Shown: positions 1-11,352 of the stretch, in pieces | Position numbering within the stretch: position 1 is the stretch's first letter | Layout of the letters: every line of letters starts with the position of its first letter | Assembly: GCA_005408345.1 (NCBI GenBank) | Contig: SEMN01000017.1 | Location: 1,612,001 to 1,676,000, forward strand | Origin: Macquaria australasica | Taxonomy: Eukaryota; Chordata; Actinopteri; Centrarchiformes; Percichthyidae | DNA: 64,000 nucleotides | Direction: 5' to 3' | The notes under the pieces: generated by a model | What the model was told of the DNA's origin: nothing | What the model saw: only the letters and a program-made list of their open reading frames with translations | Databases searched by the model: none | Translations under genes and position numbers: made by a program

Positions 1-139
1 CACATTTAAGAGCCAGAGAATTTGACATTTTTGCTTGATAATTGACTTAAACGATTAAGCAATTATCAAAATTCTTGCCAATTAATTTTCTGTTGATCAA
101 CTAGGCCTAATCGATTAACCGGCTAATCGGTTCAGCTTT
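1..139 (+). repeat. hAT-like MITE, 3' part (cut by window edge)
   Basis: The sequence matches the 3' half of the MITE family seen complete at 10744-11109. It has the 'agccagagaatttgac' segment, then a run of overlapping ATTAATCGATTA-type words, and ends in 'ggttcagctt'. Forward orientation. The 5' half lies outside the window. Confidence 0.6.
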
Positions 140-1098
140 ACCTGGCTTTGAAGCCTGTATTACAGTTGAGTAATATAACTTTATCAGATTATTCTAAACA
201 GTGTATATTATCTACTTGCCCATCATACCCACTTTATTAATATATTTTTAATTAATCACCATACTAATCACCTTTACATTTGATTGAATAGGCCATTATA
301 TGACAGCAGCAACAGCCAAAACTACTAAAACCTGTAGGTAAGTATTAACCAGGCCCAAGTAGGCTGCAGATTTGTAACTTATACATGATTAACTTCTACA
401 AACTGTAACTTCACGCTGTATATGGTGTATCAGCAACAAACCACTGTCCTGACTTATAAGCCTCACTGACTGTCAACAACAGCCAAGACAGGAAGCCATC
501 AGCTACATTATATGGAGACACCCAGACTCTAGATTAAATTAACATCTATTAACCATCTTTATGAATTGATCCGAGTCGAGATACATTTCTGATATAAGCA
601 ACAAATTGCTTGAGTCGCGGGCCCCGTCACGGTACCAGTTGCCGCTCGGATGAAGGCGGACTGGCATGTATATTTAATAGAAAAGGGGGAAAGAGAAAAA
701 AAAAAAAAAAGCTACGCAGGGTGTCGTGCAACCACAAATGAGAAACCTGATGTATGAAATGGGAACAGACGAATATGTGCCTACTAGTGAAAGGCTTTGC
801 CCCTGTAGTTCCGCCTGAGGATTGTTTGACAGCCTGTGAAAGGCCGCGTTTGGATAGCAGTGAATTTTCAGCAGTGGAAAGCTTTGCTTAGAGGAAAAAA
901 AACAGCATTGAGGCAATACAGGACTGGGAACAGTTATGTCAAGAGCTACACTGCTGCTCTGAGCTCCGACAATACTCCAAGCTCACGGACATTTTTTGCA
1001 TCTCACCCTCAATAGAAAACAAAATACAACCGCCGTGAGCAAAGCAGGAAATAGCCTTAAAGCCACCAAAATATCAAGACAAGTCTACACGTCCTTAC

Positions 1099-1330
1099 CT
1101 GAAACAGGCTTTTTGGCTCTGTCCGTCCTTCCAGTCCGAGTCACGCCGATCCGTTTTCACACGACAACCATGGTCCCAGCTGTGGGAGAAATCGCAAAGG
1201 CAGACGTGTTAATTTTAAGACAATTTAATCGGTTTAAAGGGGCAGGAGCGAGCTCAACGCGGGTCGGATTAGACTAAAATTTTCACCAAGCAAGCTAATC
1301 ACCACACCCATGAAAGTGGGAACATGGCAA
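1099..1330 (-). other. candidate untranslated first exon/promoter of a leftward gene (possibly gnb4)
   Basis: Read on the minus strand, a fairly CpG-rich stretch ends in a good splice donor (cag|gtaagg, boundary at 1099). The only ATG in it (about 1170) meets a stop after four codons, so the exon would be untranslated. In human the minus-strand neighbour left of ACTL6A is GNB4, which has an untranslated first exon, so this could be the fish gnb4 leader. This is inference from composition, one splice site and synteny; no coding exon lies in the window, and the upper boundary is a guess. Confidence 0.25.
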
Positions 1331-2007
1331 CAGCCTACGCCGAGGGGTGCGCGGTGGTGAATAGATTTGATATTTCTTATAATCTTACCAATATAACACG
1401 TTTTAAAATATCAGTCACTCACTAAATGCGCTTATATTTAAGTCAGTACTCCAAAGCAATCGGTAAAAACATTTCTTTTAAGCTTGGAAAATTGTCTGAA
1501 ATGGGTTGTGTAACCTGCGGACGAAATGGTACCGTCTGTCAGCCCCCTCAACAAAAAGGAACCGAATGGAATACAGGAAACAAATATTAGATTATAAAAC
1601 CTGTAGTAGTAGTAGCAGTAGAGGCTCAAATGGACTTTTTAGTCAAAAACGCCACTCTTTGATACCAATACACCGAATAAACCAGGAGAGTCGTGAATCT
1701 ACAGTATTAGTATTAAAGCTGGAGGTGAGGAAAGTACAGTATTTTTTTTGTTTGTTTACTGTATGAATGTAATCTATTACCAATTGTGACTTCACTTTGT
1801 GACCTGTGAGCAATATTGTAAAGTTATATGTTTTGTTTTTCTGTTTATTTTGTATATATAAACAGCTCATAAGTACAAACTACATCAGTCAAACTATGTG
1901 TGCAGGAATAGCTACAAGATCTAATGTGGTTATACTGCAGCTATTTAAAGATAAAGATTGTCAGACGAGGAGCCTGTTATGAGACTGTAATTAGCAAAAG
2001 GTACAGT

Positions 2008-2254
2008 AACGAAAACGATTAGTCGATTGATAGAAATCTAATCAGCAACAATTTTGACAATCGAGTAGTTTGATTTTATATCATTGGTAACTGATTATCT
2101 TTGGACTGATGGCAAGTAGGCTAATTTAAAAAATGTCACCTCGGGCTCTGTGAGATTGTGATGGGCATTTTCACTTTTTTCTGACATTCTGTAAACCAAA
2201 CAATTAATCAACAGATTAATTGGTAAAGAAAATAATTGTCAATGGCAGCCCTTT
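2008..2254 (-). repeat. hAT-like MITE, reverse orientation, internally deleted
   Basis: It starts with a reverse-orientation 3' terminus (aaacgattagtcgattgatag), contains the reverse of the 'cccagagccc' segment as 'gggctctgtgagattgtgatgggcatttt', and ends in 'ggcagccct', the reverse of the 5' terminus. It lies directly before another reverse-orientation copy. Confidence 0.6.
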
Positions 2255-2271
2255 AAATGCTTAGAAAAAAT

Positions 2272-2630
2272 ATAGAGCTGCAAATATTTGTCAGTAAATC
2301 ACTTAGTCAATCAATAGATAGTTAACCAGCAACTATTTTGATAATCATTAATTTTTAAGTTGTTTTGGAAGCGAAAAATTGCAACAATTCACTGGTTACA
2401 GCTTTTAAAATGTAAATATTTTCTGCTTTTCTTTGTCTTCTGTGACAGTAAGCTGAAAATCTTTGGGGTTTTGACTGTTGGTCGGACAAATCAAAAATAT
2501 TTCAAGATGCTACCATGCTTTGGGAACTTGTGACGGGCATTTTTCACAATGAATTTTTGTAGACCAAATGATTATTCTGTAAATCAATAAAATACTGAGC
2601 AGATTAATATATTACTTATTAGTTGCAGCC
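2272..2630 (-). repeat. hAT-like MITE, reverse orientation, near full length
   Basis: About 360 bp from 'agagctgcaaatattt' to 'ttagttgcagcc'. It contains all internal landmarks of the family in reverse, including 'tctttggggttttgactg' and 'gacgggcatttttcac'. It sits 18 bp after the preceding copy in the same orientation. Confidence 0.65.
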
Positions 2631-4569
2631 ATGATATGCTTATAATAAATAATCCTATTGTACCAAATAACAAATATTTTTTTCTGTTGCCACACTGTTG
2701 AAGCTTAAATAATTTACAGTATATCCAGTAACTAGAATACAGAACAGTGAAGATGAATCAGTTACCATCTCAAAACCTAAAGCTGTAAGGTTCGAATTGT
2801 GCCAGGAGACAGCTGTGCCAAGTCTCACCCCGGCCGGCACACCACAGTTGGCCTGCAGTGGGCTCATTGAAAAGTATCTCTCTCCATTAGGACAGGATGA
2901 ATTTTTAATGGAGCCAATGAAAGGGAGCAGTGGGATAGGCTTTTCCATATCTCTGCACGAGCCATAATCAATGGAGGGAAGATGAAAGTTGCCCAGCCCT
3001 TGGTTTCCTTTCGGAGTGGCATGGGGTCAGATTAAGTCTAATTGAATTCACACACAGCAGTAGTTTAGGTGTGTCAGACCAATTTCCCCCTAAACACATT
3101 ATGAGGATTAGGATTAGCATGATAGCAGAAACATATGTTGTGGTTGGTTTGTCATTAGTACATCCTGGAGATAGGCTATTTTTAAAATACAACATATTAA
3201 TAAATACAGAAATGTACATTGTGTTACTCATATGTTTCTGACAGTTGTTCTCAAAAGGAGAAATAGTTTATTCATTCTTCTATACTAGCCTATAATTCAC
3301 CGCATATAGCTTAAAATCCTCACATACAATTTAGAGAAGTTGGATGATACATACCAAATCATAACCACAAATCTGACTCTATATCGGAGACAAATAGTCC
3401 TCACAATAATCATGACGTCTGAATGGTTTTTACTTCCATAACTTGTTTTAAAGATGACATAACCTTGGGTCATCCCAAGCTTTTTGTCGTGTCATGTCTG
3501 ATGTTGCTCAACACATTTATTAATGATTGTTCAAAGGTGCAACTGCAATGCAACCACAATTCAACTCTAGACATACACTGTGTTTTAGTAATCATTCAAT
3601 TCATTACCGTAATTTTTTTTTTGCCTTTTTGGACCAGAGATTGGTTTACAGGGATTAAAAAAAAATTCATAAGGAGTCAACTCTTCTGCTCTCTGCCTCT
3701 GGTGAGCAAAAAGAGTAAATTCATTAGCCAGCTGAGAATCAGAGTCAAGGTGTCCAAAAGCACATCCTTGGCCAATCGGGTCCCTTGGCCCATTGCTTGG
3801 CAACCAAAATGAGAGGGAGGGAGCAAATTGACACTGTAAAAATAGCACATCAATAGCCTGGTGTCTGAAAAAAAAGAAGAAAGACACACATGTTGGTGAG
3901 GCTATAAATAGCCTCCTGGAGCCGGGAACAGGTATCGTGTACAGTATCTCAACTGTATTGTTGCCTGCGAATGAGACATTTTTGCATCGATGCAAATTCA
4001 GCGTTGGTTGTACACAAGTAACTGAGCTCAAAGTACAGTAACAGTCAGGCAACTGAATGAAATAATTTGAATGTGAGGGTGGTTTTAGGGCTTAGGAGGA
4101 ATAACAAGAGCTGACCACAGTATCCCGTCATTACTGTGTAAAAAAAAAAAAAAAAACTAACAACAGGTTGGTATTTGTACAGTAGTTCTTCATCCTATTG
4201 TTTGCCATCTGATGTTTTGCATAGATGCAATATTACAATAGCCTCTGCTGCAATAATACATTTTAATGCACTATAATAATCTATAATGTGCATGGACGAG
4301 TTTGCATGCCAGAGGGGATTTAGGGTTTAATGGCTTACACGAATAACTTGGATGATATTTGATCTTTTCATATTATCTCATAATTAAATCAGTATATTGT
4401 TTAGAGGCATCACAGTGAGCTGCGTGCTGTATCTATTCTTTACATATTATCTCATCACTACAATGTCCCATTGTTAAAATGGTTCGTACACATGTGTCTT
4501 TTGTGTAACGGAAGAGTAGTGCCAAAAATAGATCTATCGTGTCCAATTCAGTTTCACAGGACTGCTCAA

Positions 4570-4980
4570 AAATGTGCCCAATACGTGGGTGATCACATCA
4601 AGTGGAGATAATGGGACGTCAATCTGAAGCAGCTTCTCAATACCTATTTTTATCTGCACGTTCCCATTTTTTGCCCACATGTGGCGACGCGCCACGACGA
4701 CCTCCATGTAATACTTCCACTGTATCAAAGGCAATTAAAAGGTGTAGCAACAGTAGAACCTTAAAAGGCTTTATCAGGGCTGTCTTATCCACCAGACATC
4801 TCCCGGGGAGGCTGGCCGTTGCCAGGGTAACCCTCACAAATGGCAACTGACGTCAAGAAGGTAGGAGAAATACCAGGGAGAGCCAGAGCCGCTATGCATA
4901 ATGGATTATTGAAAAAAGGGCCCTCTTGAAGAGTGCAAAGTGACTTAAAATATGCGTGCCTTGCCGGGCTCGCCACCATT
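4570..4980. promoter_or_regulatory. candidate distal regulatory block: RFX X-box plus CRE
   Basis: A GTTGCCAGGGTAAC motif at 4818-4831 fits the RFX X-box consensus GTNRCC-N(0-3)-RGYAAC exactly. A full palindromic CRE (TGACGTCA) lies 17 bp further on at 4848-4855. An ATGCATAATGGATTA homeodomain/POU-like cluster follows at about 4894. The block is less AT-biased than its surroundings and has no open frame of note. Enhancer or promoter function is inferred only from motif clustering. Confidence 0.35.
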
Positions 4981-5024
4981 TCTCTCTTTCTCTCTCTCTC
5001 TCACTCTCTCTTTCTGTGTGTGTG
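4980..5024. repeat. CT-rich then GT-rich simple repeat
   Basis: Imperfect (TC)n followed by (GT)n. Simple-sequence DNA, with no other function evident. Confidence 0.8.
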
Positions 5025-7334
5025 ATGAGGAAAATACATGTTGACAGTTTCAGGGTTTTACTTGCTGACTGGCACAGCTTGGGCTTGACTGGCCCAATTC
5101 AAATGATCCATCTTTAGTCAAACACTGCTGATGAGCTATCTCTTCAAAGTACACATTATGGATTGGATCATTTTAATGCCATTTGTAAATTTGTAAGTAC
5201 TCTTGTCCTATAGGCTGGAGAATGTGTGCTGCTTTGTCTAGATGTGAACACATTGAAGATGTTCTGCTGTGAAGTCTCCAAAAAGCAAAACCTTCTTCTA
5301 CCATACTTATGCTACCGGCACTGCATCTTACCCAATCTAAAAGGAGAGATCTGGCACATCAGCTATTACCACCCCCAGCAGATCCTTTGTTGGTCACGTA
5401 ACAAGGATCCACAGTGATATTCACGCATAGGTTCTCAGAAGTGATCACTTCAGATCATGTGTAAGTCCAGAGCACAACTACCAGCAGTTTACTCTGTCCC
5501 TGTGTCAGGTTCTTGTCTAATCTCAGTGCTGTTGTTGGCCCATGAGAGACTGTCACAGCGGCAGCTTGGTGAAGAGCCCTCATCGTTTCTGTGATAATGC
5601 CTCTCATGTTGCGTTGGAGTCACACTATCGACAACCGGGACACCCGATTGCGGAGTCAGGTTTGCAGGTGGCAAAGGCCAAGTACTGTTGCTATCCAAAT
5701 TAATACAGCAGGACAGAAGCACGTACATGCAACAGAGAATTGACATGGTGTCCATTTTGGGGAAAAGGTGGGACATATCAATTACTATCATAATATCACA
5801 ATGTTCACTTTAATATCAATATGCTATCACATTAAGTATTCATTTCAAGTTTTTAAAACCTAAAATTCCTGTTTGTGATAAGTGATAACATTAAATTAGA
5901 TATCCAAAAAGACTATCCTGTGACTGAAAGTTCATGTTATAAAAAATGCAACATCATAAATGTTTCCTGTCAAACATCTACCATAAGTTGGCACAAGTTG
6001 GTTACATGCGTAAAATGTACACGAGGACAGGAGCCAATGAACACCAGAATGAGTAGGCCTGAAGCTTGTAGCTTTTGTTTCAGGGAGAAGCTGCAGAGGA
6101 AATGTGCAAAGAGAAGAAGTGAGAGTGTTTCAGTCCAGGGGAATCCCAGACACTTCTGTAAATCAGGGGTGCAACAAGCAACACAAAGCATGAACTAATA
6201 TGCTCTGAGTTTCCTAAGAAGTGAATCACACAAGTCATGCATGGGGAAAAATAATTAAAGGAAGTGAGGAACAACCCTGATGTGCTAATGCCACCCTTTT
6301 CAAATGCCTCCCATTATAGCTGCAACACTATGATACCAGATGATCATTAATTTATTACCACGAGCCCACAATTATTTTAACTTGACATTTTGGTGCACCA
6401 CAGGTTCAGAACACGAGATAAGACCAATATATTACCTGCTAGTTGCTTGAAAACAAAACACAACCCTCAATGCCAGAACTACAGATCGGTTTGACAAGCT
6501 CACAACTAAAATACCACAGTCACCAGTGTTTCCTCTGTTAATTCTGCAGTGGTGGCTTAACTGTTAGTTTTGGCTCCACACCCATCTCTGATTTAATTCG
6601 CTTCTAGTGCAGATTTCAGATCTTCTTTTGATGCTTTGTTAAAATATTGTAAATGTAAAATGTAAAAATATTATATCAAACTGTAGAAATGTGTTTCTTT
6701 GTGCTTTACATGGACATTTTTACCAAAAAACAAAAACAAATCATGCAGTTATTTTAATTTACCCTGGCAGTGATTTTGATGTGGTAGTGAATCACAGATG
6801 AATGAAACCAGAGGAAATGTGCACACTAATGCACACCAAAAACTCCTACACATTTAGAAAAATAATGAAAGCTTTTCTACCTTTTTCCAGTGCAGATGAG
6901 TAGCAGAGGAAGTGGGCGTTTTCTGCATACGTCCTAAATGGCATGGATTATGAGTCGTACAGGGCGCTGTCGTTTCAGTTCTTCCTTTCAGCCGTGAGTG
7001 TAGATGCTGCTGGGAGGAGCAGTAAATGGAGAGAGAGAGAGACAGCTGGAGTATGAGGTAGAGAGCTGCTGAGTGGGAGGGTGAGCATATGGGGAGCATG
7101 GAGGATGGGAGATGGAGTAGTATTTTTATTAAAGGGACAGACTTATTTTAAAGAAATGGCAAGAAATGTAAAATATGCATCAGTCAGTCTTTTCACTGGA
7201 CAAGTCCTGCTGCCACAGAACCTATACACTTTTGCCAGATAGACTTTAAATAACCCTTTTGTGAGAAATTAGACAAGAGCATTGTATATAAAGCATGACA
7301 GATGTATGAACCTCGACTGAAATGAAAATCTGAA

Positions 7335-7559
7335 ATAGGCCCTTTTCACAGAAGACATTTTGACATGTCACAAAAAGCACACGTGTAAATAATAAAATTA
7401 ATGATGGCTGAATTCCATTTAGCTGCTTCAGTTTCAGGTTCTGGTATTGTGCATGTTGGCTCACTGCCATACCGTCATGATTTACTGGAACATTTTAATA
7501 GAACAGAGCCATTATTAATTATTGTATTATTTGTTATTAGTAACACCTGTGCTTTTCCT
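7335..7559 (+). repeat. dispersed repeat, copy 1
   Basis: This segment aligns with 16593-16810 in the same orientation. Shared landmarks in order are 'ttttcacagaa', 'ttgacatgtca', 'aaaagcaca', 'gatggctgaattccattt', 'agctgcttcagtttcag', 'tagaacagarccatt' and 'agtaacacctgtgctttkcct'. It is a noncoding interspersed repeat of a kind common in fish genomes; the family is not identified. Confidence 0.65.
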
Positions 7560-7592
7560 CCATCCATTTTCTTCCGCTTATCCAGGGAACAG
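7558..7592 (-). repeat. short 3'-tail fragment of a teleost SINE/LINE-like repeat
   Basis: 'tccatccattttcttccgc' followed by 'ttatccaggg' is the reverse complement of the 'gataagcgg...aatggatgga' tail of a very common fish retroposed repeat. The same family has a longer forward copy at about 32826-33030. Confidence 0.5.
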
Positions 7593-8609
7593 TAGTCAGA
7601 TCATCAATCTGTAGTTACTGTACAATGGATACCTTTAAGCACAACTGCCATTGCCAATCCATTTTGTAATAATTTCTTGTTCCGCTCTTCAAAAAATGGT
7701 TGAAAGTCCATTGTCTCAAATGTGATAAATGTGTGCTCCTTTGCTAATGGTTTGCTGTAATGTTTTTTTATATTTAATTGTTTGTCTTTTGACCTTTTCA
7801 GAAGTTATGTAGGCTACGTTTGTTCTTATCATCTGTAAAACACTTACAATCAATGACCAAATAATACATAATACTTTACACCAAAATGAGGCTCTTTGTG
7901 GTTACCTGCTGAGGGGACTTAAACTGGCTATGATGTTAAAAATAGGACAGTCACCCACAATTTAGTCTTTGCTTTTAAAATACAAGCCGAGTTCAAGTGT
8001 CATTTTCAAAACAGAGAACAAGGCTGCACCAGAAATGTATGGGGACTAAAATTTCACTTCAAACTGTCTTTGACTTTTTTTCTCATCTATCAATGTCGTC
8101 ACTGCATTTTTAATTTTTGTTGCCTGTATCAGTGGCTTTTGATGCTTGAGTGACGCATGGGAAAACTAAGGATCATAAAAATTACCAAGCTGCAATGAAA
8201 CAGCTGGCATGGCCAAATAGGCTGATGTTTATATCTTATTGGTCCACATTTTGGGGACTACTGATGCTTCTTCTAATCCTCTCTATTAATGTTTACAAAG
8301 TAAAGGCCGGCCAAGTCTACATGTCAACATGAAGCCTTTTATTTGTTGTTTTATTGCCTGGAAGGCACAGCGCAATTCTTTCTTCAAGGGTGCTCTAGAT
8401 GCAAAGTACAGTTTAATAATGCTGTAAAGGAGATGCAAACAGTGTTTAATAGCAACCTTCCATTAACCTTGAACAGTATTTTATGATGATGGAAAACTTG
8501 ATGACAAGATTTGTAAGCAGTCTGTGTTTAAATGCTATTTGCACAACAATGATTGAATCCACACATTAATAATGTCCACTCCAGATTTTCTTCCAAAATA
8601 AAGCTGAGA

Positions 8610-8615
8610 TTTATT
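8610..8615 (-). terminator. candidate aldh7a1 poly(A) signal AATAAA
   Basis: TTTATT on the plus strand is AATAAA on the minus strand, about 370 nt after the aldh7a1 stop codon. It is the closest canonical signal I saw downstream of the gene. The adjacent T-run (A-run on the minus strand) could also be a worn poly(A) remnant of retroposition. Confidence 0.4.
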
Positions 8616-8983
8616 TTTTTATACAGTCTAAAGTATCTGGTACAGTCAGCTAGCACTAAAACTCAATTTCTAAGTGCTTGTAGAAAAGTGCACACCAGCC
8701 ATTTGAAGGGACAGTATTTGACCTTTAACACAAAACTATTTCAAACTGTTATTTCAAAACCAGGATTAATATCTAATGCAACATCCATAGACATAGATTT
8801 GATACAGAAAAATTAAACAGATCTGAAATTATTCAAATTTTTGTTAAAATTCAAACTGACCTTTCTGAATGCGAAAATGCAGTGACAAATGTCTAGCATT
8901 TGTCAGGCAACGCTGCCACTAAATCATTTAGTGTTGTCCTTTTGGGCTCATTGAACGCTTAAACAACAAACCACCTGAAGGCT

Positions 8984-10612
8984 TCACTCAAACTTGATTC
9001 CCTGGGCCAGAGGAAGATCCTTGCTGTAGTTTATCGTGCAGGTTGAACGCCTCATGTACTGCTTCCATGAGTCACTGCCCGACTCTCTTCCACCTCCTGT
9101 GTGTTTCTCTCCACCGAAGGCTCCTCCGATCTCAGCTCCGCTTGTAGGAATGTTGACATTCACGATGCCGCAGTCGGATCCTTTGGGCCCCAGCCAGCGG
9201 AAAACCCGACCCATATCTTTGGTGAAGATGCTGCTGGACAGGCCCTGCTGGACCTCGTTGTTCCAGGCAAATGCCTCCTCTTCTGTCTTGAACTTGAGGA
9301 CGTAGAGTATGGGGACAAAGGTTTCGGTGTGGACAATGGGAGCGTCGTGAGCGAGCCCTGTGATGATGGTGGGCTCCACGTAGTTTCCAGGGCGGTCCAT
9401 CACCTTTCCTCCACAGACCAGAGTGCCACCCTGCTGCTTGGCCTGCTCAATGGCTGCCAGATACTGCTCCACAGCTTGTTTGGTGTGCAGAGGCCCATAC
9501 AGGGTGCTGGGATCCCAGGGGTCTCCGATGCGGACTTGTTTGTAGGCCTTAGCGATCCTCTCAACCACAGCGTCGTGAACACTCTCATGCAGCATCAACC
9601 TCCTGGTTGTGGTGCAGCGTTGGCCAGCCGTTCCCACAGATGCAAAGACAGCGGAGGGCACCACAAGATTCAGGTCAGCATCCTCAAACACGATGATAGC
9701 ATTGTTGCCACCGAGCTCCAGTAGCTTACGACCGAACCGTTCCTGCACCATCATGGCCACCATCTTGCCAACATGGGTGCTGCCAGTGAACGACACCAGA
9801 TCTACACGCTCGTCCTTCGCCATGGCTGTGCCGATATCAGCGCCTCCGCAGGTCATGGAGCAGATAGCGCCGGGCAGGTTGTTCTGCTCCAGCACCTCTG
9901 CCACAATCCTGGTAACTGCAACACTTGTGAGAGGGGTGGTTGGGGCTCCTTTCCAGAGGCAGACATTGCCGCAGGTCAGAGCGATGGCATTGTTCCAGCC
10001 GTAGACAGCCACGGGGAAGTTAAAGGCAGTGATGATGCCGACAAGACCAACTGGGTTCCACTGTTCGATCAGGGCATGGCCTGGTCTTTCTGAGGGCAGG
10101 ATGGGCCCACCAATCATTCTAGACAGACCAACAGCATAATCACAGACATCGACGTATTCCTGAACCTCTCCCACTCCCTCCACATAGATCTTGCCCATTT
10201 CTAGAGACACCAGGCTCCCGAGGACTTTAATCTTCTTTCTGAGTGCATCTCCAATCTGCCTCACAATCTCCCCTCTTTTGGGAGCTGGAATATCTGCCCA
10301 CATCTTCCAAGCCTCCCTCGTCTTCTGGACAGTTTCTTCATACTCCGCCAAAGTTGCCTGGGTTACTCTGGCAATCGGCTCATTGTTGGCGGGGCAGTAT
10401 GACGTGATAACCTCCCCGCTGCCTCCCCAGCTCCCGTTGTAAACACCAGGGTTGTCCTCAGACAGGCCCAGCTCTTTCAGCCAGGAGTATTTGGGCTGGT
10501 TGATGAGGAGACCTGACATGGCTGCTGACTGCTGGCAGTGGACGGATGCAAATTTATTCCTCAAGATGAGCCTGTTGTGCCGGGCAAGGGTCAGAGTAAG
10601 GCAGCGCTGCAT
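8984..10612 (-). CDS. aldh7a1: alpha-aminoadipic semialdehyde dehydrogenase (antiquitin), intronless
   Basis: This NAD-dependent dehydrogenase oxidises alpha-aminoadipic semialdehyde in lysine breakdown and also acts on betaine aldehyde and lipid aldehydes, in mitochondria and cytosol. The 542-aa frame matches human ALDH7A1 (539 aa) almost end to end. Visible sites are N198 in AFNFP, general base E299 in LLELGG, nucleophile C333 in TAGQRCTTTRR, and the C-terminal GGEKHTGGGRESGSD. Residues 1-31 are basic and Arg-rich with no acidic residue, fitting a mitochondrial presequence; M32 (MSGLLINQP) matches the known internal start for the cytosolic form. The whole protein is one exon, whereas the human gene has 18, and its locus differs from the human one, so it looks like a functional retrogene. 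A splice acceptor (cttccag, exon edge 10617) lies 5 nt before the ATG, so an upstream leader exon is expected. There are no stops or frameshifts, indicating purifying selection. Confidence 0.95.
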   Translation of the reverse strand: MQRCLTLTLARHNRLILRNKFASVHCQQSAAMSGLLINQPKYSWLKELGLSEDNPGVYNGSWGGSGEVITSYCPANNEPIARVTQATLAEYEETVQKTREAWKMWADIPAPKRGEIVRQIGDALRKKIKVLGSLVSLEMGKIYVEGVGEVQEYVDVCDYAVGLSRMIGGPILPSERPGHALIEQWNPVGLVGIITAFNFPVAVYGWNNAIALTCGNVCLWKGAPTTPLTSVAVTRIVAEVLEQNNLPGAICSMTCGGADIGTAMAKDERVDLVSFTGSTHVGKMVAMMVQERFGRKLLELGGNNAIIVFEDADLNLVVPSAVFASVGTAGQRCTTTRRLMLHESVHDAVVERIAKAYKQVRIGDPWDPSTLYGPLHTKQAVEQYLAAIEQAKQQGGTLVCGGKVMDRPGNYVEPTIITGLAHDAPIVHTETFVPILYVLKFKTEEEAFAWNNEVQQGLSSSIFTKDMGRVFRWLGPKGSDCGIVNVNIPTSGAEIGGAFGGEKHTGGGRESGSDSWKQYMRRSTCTINYSKDLPLAQGIKFE

Positions 10613-10743
10613 GGGTGCTGGAAGGAAAAAAATAAGTTAAAAATTACTTTTACAAGTTTAAGAGTGTTTGAGGAACATCTGTAAATAATTGTTGACAGAA
10701 AAAAAAAAAATCACACCACAAGGATGAAATGAGCTAGTTCTGT

Positions 10744-11109
10744 CTAGGGCTGCAACTAACGATTATTTTCATTGTCGATTATTCTGTTGATTCTTTTTTA
10801 TTTTTTTATTTAGATATGTCAAGTAATTTGTTTTGACCATAAAATGGCAGAAAATGGTGAACAATGCCCATCACAATTTCCTAGACCCCAAAGAGAGGCC
10901 TTCAAATGGTTTGTTTTGTCCGAACAGTCTAAAATTCAAAAGATATTCGCTTAACAATGACATAAAAGAGAGAAAAGAAGCAAATCCTCACATTTGACAA
11001 GCCGAACCAGAGAATGTTTGACATGTTCCTTGATAAATGACTTTATTAAATCGATTATCAAAATGATAGCTCATTAATTTTATGTCAATCGTGTAATCAT
11101 TTCAGCTCC
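10744..11109 (+). repeat. complete hAT-like MITE with perfect 8-bp target duplication
   Basis: A 366-bp element bounded by ctagggctgcaac at the left and catttcagctcc at the right; the ends are imperfect inverted repeats. It is flanked by identical 8-bp copies of AGTTCTGT at 10736-10743 and 11110-11117. An 8-bp duplication is the hAT signature. There is no coding capacity. This is the reference copy for the other copies listed. Confidence 0.8.
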
Positions 11110-11352
11110 AGTTCTGTCAACTGCCGTTTCAAAGGTCAAGAATTAACTTTCAATTTCAGAATTAATAAGTAACTTCAAAAAGTTACGTCATCTGCGTTAT
11201 AGTCCAATGCAGGATACAGTGAACACATGCTACATGGAATGAGGACAGTCAACAGGTGTTGACCTTTGACTGCTGGTATAAATATAGGAACTTTTTGTTA
11301 TAACTTCTTCTCTATGAATGCATGAAGTAAACATAGTGCAAGACATTCTTAT

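Larger units (their letters stand above)
1..8609. other. intergenic, repeat-rich; no convincing coding gene
   Basis: No open frame here resembles a known protein or shows a consistent exon chain. The stretch is AT-rich and holds three hAT-like MITE copies (1-139, 2008-2254, 2272-2630), a second dispersed repeat (7335-7559), a CT/GT simple repeat (about 4980-5024), a candidate untranslated exon (1099-1330) and a candidate regulatory block (4570-4980), each listed separately. By analogy with human the next gene to the left would be gnb4 on the minus strand, but none of its coding sequence is visible. Confidence 0.7.

Noticed and set aside
3585..4052. 155-aa minus-strand open frame
   Set aside because: Contains runs of Phe and Lys from homopolymers, no domain and no splice-supported exons; probably chance.
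9101..9724. 207-aa plus-strand open frame (and others at 9609-10442)
   Set aside because: Antisense shadow of the aldh7a1 exon; its openness follows from the GC-rich codon use of the real gene, and the product resembles nothing known.
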